A stretch of DNA of 6,546 nt from Bacteroidota bacterium (lineage in GTDB: Bacteria > Bacteroidota > Bacteroidia > J057): the NCBI GenBank assembly GCA_963169475.1, contig CAUJFT010000135.1, forward strand, positions 1-6,546. Reading direction: 5' to 3'. A program made the position numbers and the translations under genes. This document shows, piece after piece, positions 4,813-6,546 of this stretch (its first letter is position 1; the number at the start of each line of letters is the position of its first letter). Below the pieces are notes generated by a model that did not search any database, was not told the origin of the DNA, and saw only the letters and a program-made list of their open reading frames with translations.

Positions 4813-6186
4813 ATGAAGAAAAATATCATAGGGATTCGTAGAGAAGACCTAAGTAAAAAAATGGAGACGAGGGTTGCTATTACCCCTGCTTTTGCAGGAA
4901 GAATTACCGCCAAACAATCTAGAATCATCATTCAGCCGGCAGTGAACCCTGAAACAAACGAAAAAAAAAGAATTTTTCCCGATACAAAATACCAAGAAAT
5001 AGGGGCAGAAATCAACGAAAGCCTTAAAGACGCAAATCTTATCTTTGGAATTAAAGAGATAGATATCGATAAAATTCTCCCAAACAAAGTTTATTTCATT
5101 TTCTCCCACACCCATAAAGGACAGAAAAAAAACCGGAAAATGCTAAAAACATTTGTCGACAAAAAATGTACCCTCATTGATTATGAATTGATTACCAATG
5201 AAAGAAATATTAGATACATTACCGCCTTTACCTATTTTGCAGGATATGCCGGAATGATAGACTCTTTCTGGGCTTTGGGCGAAAGACTAAAAGCGGAGGG
5301 GATTGTAAGCCGTTTTCAGAAAGTTCCCCAAAGTATAGAGAAAGCAGATTTACAAGTATTAAAAAACATACTAAGCGATGTGGGCGATGAAATCACACAA
5401 AAGGGAACTACTGCTAAGCTCCCTCCTATGATTTTTTGTTTTTTGGGTAGTGGGAAGACCAGTCAGGGCGCACAAGAGATTTTTAACGACTTACCTCACG
5501 TTCAGATTACTCCCGACCAAGTAAAAGACATATATATTCGCGGGTCTAGGAATTTTATCTATAAATTGGTGTTGAGTATTCCGGATATGTACCGCCTGAA
5601 AGCGGATACTCCAGAAGAAATTCAGCTTAAATATAAGGAGATGAATAAAAGAGAAAAGTCAGATTTTTATTTGGCAAACCCAGACTACTTTGAGTCAAAT
5701 ATGGATATATTCTTCCCTTATGTAACGGTATTCTTAAATTGTATTGTTTGGAGTCCGAAGTACCCCAAGTTATTTACCCGCGACAAAACAGAGGAGTGGT
5801 ATAGTAAGTCTCGTACACTAAGAGTTATAGGAGATATTTCTTCTGACCCGGAAGGAGGCGTAGAGTTTTCCAAAGATACATGGATAGATAATCCTGTATT
5901 TACCTATAACCCACTGACCCGTACAGAGGTAGACGGCTTTTCCAAAGAAGGAATTTCAGTAATGGCAGTTACAAACCTCCCTTGTGAATTTCCCGCTGAT
6001 GCCTCTTCGGCTTTCAACAAAAATCTTTCGGACTTTATGGAGGGAATCATTGCGGCAAACTACCATGCCAAAACCGTCAAAGAATCTAATCTCCCTCCCG
6101 CAATCGAAAAAGCAGCAATTCTATGGAAAGGAGGATTTACCCCGACTTTTGAGTATATGCAAGCGTTTCTTGAAGGGATAGAGTAG
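4813..6186 (+). CDS. Stand-alone lysine-ketoglutarate reductase (saccharopine dehydrogenase, lysine-forming) domain protein
   Basis: The protein aligns throughout with the N-terminal half of animal and plant bifunctional aminoadipic semialdehyde synthase (LKR/SDH). That domain condenses lysine and 2-oxoglutarate to saccharopine with NAD(P)H, or runs the reverse. Residues 5-135 are an AlaDH/PNT-like N-terminal domain starting IGIRRED (6-12) with the ITP segment (23-25). Lys81 (GIK) and His99 (FSHT) fit the catalytic Lys/His pair known in yeast LYS1. IDYE (122-125) and the AGYAGMID helix (143-150) follow. The nucleotide-binding glycine motif is FLGSGKTSQGAQ (210-221). The C-terminal part has GDISSDPEGGVEF (340-352) and TNLPCEFPADAS (387-398), both typical. 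At 457 residues it is the LKR domain alone. The saccharopine dehydrogenase half is neither fused nor adjacent in the window. It has its own promoter and looks monocistronic. Family is confident; cofactor preference and physiological direction are inferred, and another member of the LOR/SDH-like group with a different substrate remains possible. Confidence 0.87.
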   Translation: MKKNIIGIRREDLSKKMETRVAITPAFAGRITAKQSRIIIQPAVNPETNEKKRIFPDTKYQEIGAEINESLKDANLIFGIKEIDIDKILPNKVYFIFSHTHKGQKKNRKMLKTFVDKKCTLIDYELITNERNIRYITAFTYFAGYAGMIDSFWALGERLKAEGIVSRFQKVPQSIEKADLQVLKNILSDVGDEITQKGTTAKLPPMIFCFLGSGKTSQGAQEIFNDLPHVQITPDQVKDIYIRGSRNFIYKLVLSIPDMYRLKADTPEEIQLKYKEMNKREKSDFYLANPDYFESNMDIFFPYVTVFLNCIVWSPKYPKLFTRDKTEEWYSKSRTLRVIGDISSDPEGGVEFSKDTWIDNPVFTYNPLTRTEVDGFSKEGISVMAVTNLPCEFPADASSAFNKNLSDFMEGIIAANYHAKTVKESNLPPAIEKAAILWKGGFTPTFEYMQAFLEGIE

Positions 6187-6207
6187 CCTTAATAGAGGAA
6201 GCTAAGT

Positions 6208-6239
6208 AGTTCTTAGTTTTTAATGATGAGTTCTTAGTT
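6208..6239. repeat. Short direct repeat downstream of the LKR gene
   Basis: AGTTCTTAGTT occurs twice, at 6208-6218 and 6229-6239, 21 bp apart, just after the LKR stop codon. No terminator with a GC stem is visible in 6187-6365, a convergent A/T-rich gap. The repeat has no assigned function. Confidence 0.6.
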
Positions 6240-6365
6240 CTCACAAATAGCTATTTATCAGCTTTTTAATTAAAAATAATATTATAAACTAATTTCAAAC
6301 GAGTACTTGTCAAGCCTATATTTATGCTAAAACAAATTACAAATTGACAATATCAAGGATAGAGG

Positions 6366-6545
6366 TTAGGGGAGAATACCTATTTTAAATTGGGGTCTCT
6401 TGTTTTGGCGGTTTTGATACGCTTTAATTGATTTCAAAAAGGGTTCGTAAAAGCCTTGATATTCTATATTATTATTGATGGTCAAAGCTATTTTAATCGT
6501 TATTACTCCACCCGATATTTTTTGAACACGTAGAGGAATAAGTAC
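6366..6545 (-). CDS. Partial CDS, C-terminal 59 residues of an unidentified protein
   Basis: A frame on the minus strand enters from the right edge and stays open for 59 codons to a TAA at 6368-6366. It has no start in the window, so only the C-terminus would be present. The product reads like real protein: an alternating hydrophobic stretch (GGVITIKIALTINN, residues 12-25 of the visible part), an aromatic segment YQGFYEPF (29-36), and a basic tail rich in Gln, Asn, Lys and Arg ending IGILP. Base composition is similar to the other genes. It would be convergent with the LKR gene, with 179 bp between the stop codons. I do not recognise the family. In A/T-rich DNA an open frame of this length can arise by chance, so the call is tentative. 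Confidence 0.45.
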   Translation of the reverse strand, partial: VLIPLRVQKISGGVITIKIALTINNNIEYQGFYEPFLKSIKAYQNRQNKRPQFKIGILP

Positions 6546-6546
6546 A

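Noticed and set aside
4849..5115. 88-codon minus-strand open frame
   Set aside because: Antisense shadow of the conserved LKR N-terminal domain.
5446..5469. GSGKTSQG in the LKR protein resembles a Walker A P-loop
   Set aside because: The spacing does not fit GxxxxGK[ST]; the position matches the dinucleotide-binding glycine motif of the LKR family, where animal LKR/SDH has a GTGNVSKG-like sequence.
5984..6181. 65-codon plus-strand open frame in another phase
   Set aside because: Overlaps the conserved C-terminus of the LKR protein in a different frame; no promoter or ribosome site of its own.

Overview
The window reads as ordinary chromosomal DNA from a low-G+C member of the Bacteroidota. 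Every confident gene reads left to right. The strongest taxonomic clue is the promoters. Short copies of the Bacteroidota -7 box TAnnTTTG lie before pheS (177-184, with a second at 43-50), the tRNA (2149-2156), a small secreted-protein gene (2356-2363), the desaturase (2974-2981) and the last complete gene (4762-4769). Starts are preceded by A/T-rich sequence rather than strong Shine-Dalgarno sites, which also fits the phylum. The protein sequences agree: the PheS has the Cys-rich insertion, the secreted protein has a signal peptide cleaved before Gln, and the desaturase is of a soluble-domain-free front-end-like type. I cannot name the genus.

Layout. Positions 1-227 hold a tandem arrangement: a promoter (19-50), a roughly 100-nt transcribed stretch ending in a canonical intrinsic terminator (115-155), then a second promoter whose -33 element overlaps the terminator T-tract. 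pheS (228-1253) follows and ends at a hairpin terminator (1264-1291). Next is a TrmN6/YfiC-like tRNA adenine methyltransferase gene (1311-2036), then tRNA-Ala(GGC) (2168-2241) with its own promoter and terminator. A 138-residue secreted protein with a fibronectin-III-like fold follows (2381-2797). A 394-bp gap carries the desaturase promoter and a leader of about 200 nt. The membrane fatty-acid desaturase gene is at 3192-4277. A 535-bp region without a confident gene (4278-4812) holds repeated terminator-like hairpins on the minus strand, a doubtful 62-codon minus-strand ORF, and a long hairpin terminator (4685-4739). The last complete gene (4813-6186) encodes a stand-alone lysine-ketoglutarate reductase (LKR) domain protein. 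The right edge appears to contain the C-terminal end of a minus-strand gene (6366-6545), convergent with the LKR gene.

How the genes fit together. pheS, trmN6 and tRNA-Ala are all translation-related, but each looks like a separate transcription unit or nearly so. The desaturase (membrane lipid unsaturation) and LKR gene (lysine/saccharopine metabolism) have their own promoters and no evident functional link. I see no mobile element, CRISPR array, defence system or biosynthetic cluster. The most interesting signals are regulatory: the promoter-terminator-promoter module before pheS, the long structured leader before the desaturase, and the hairpin-rich gap at 4278-4740. None proves a new system.
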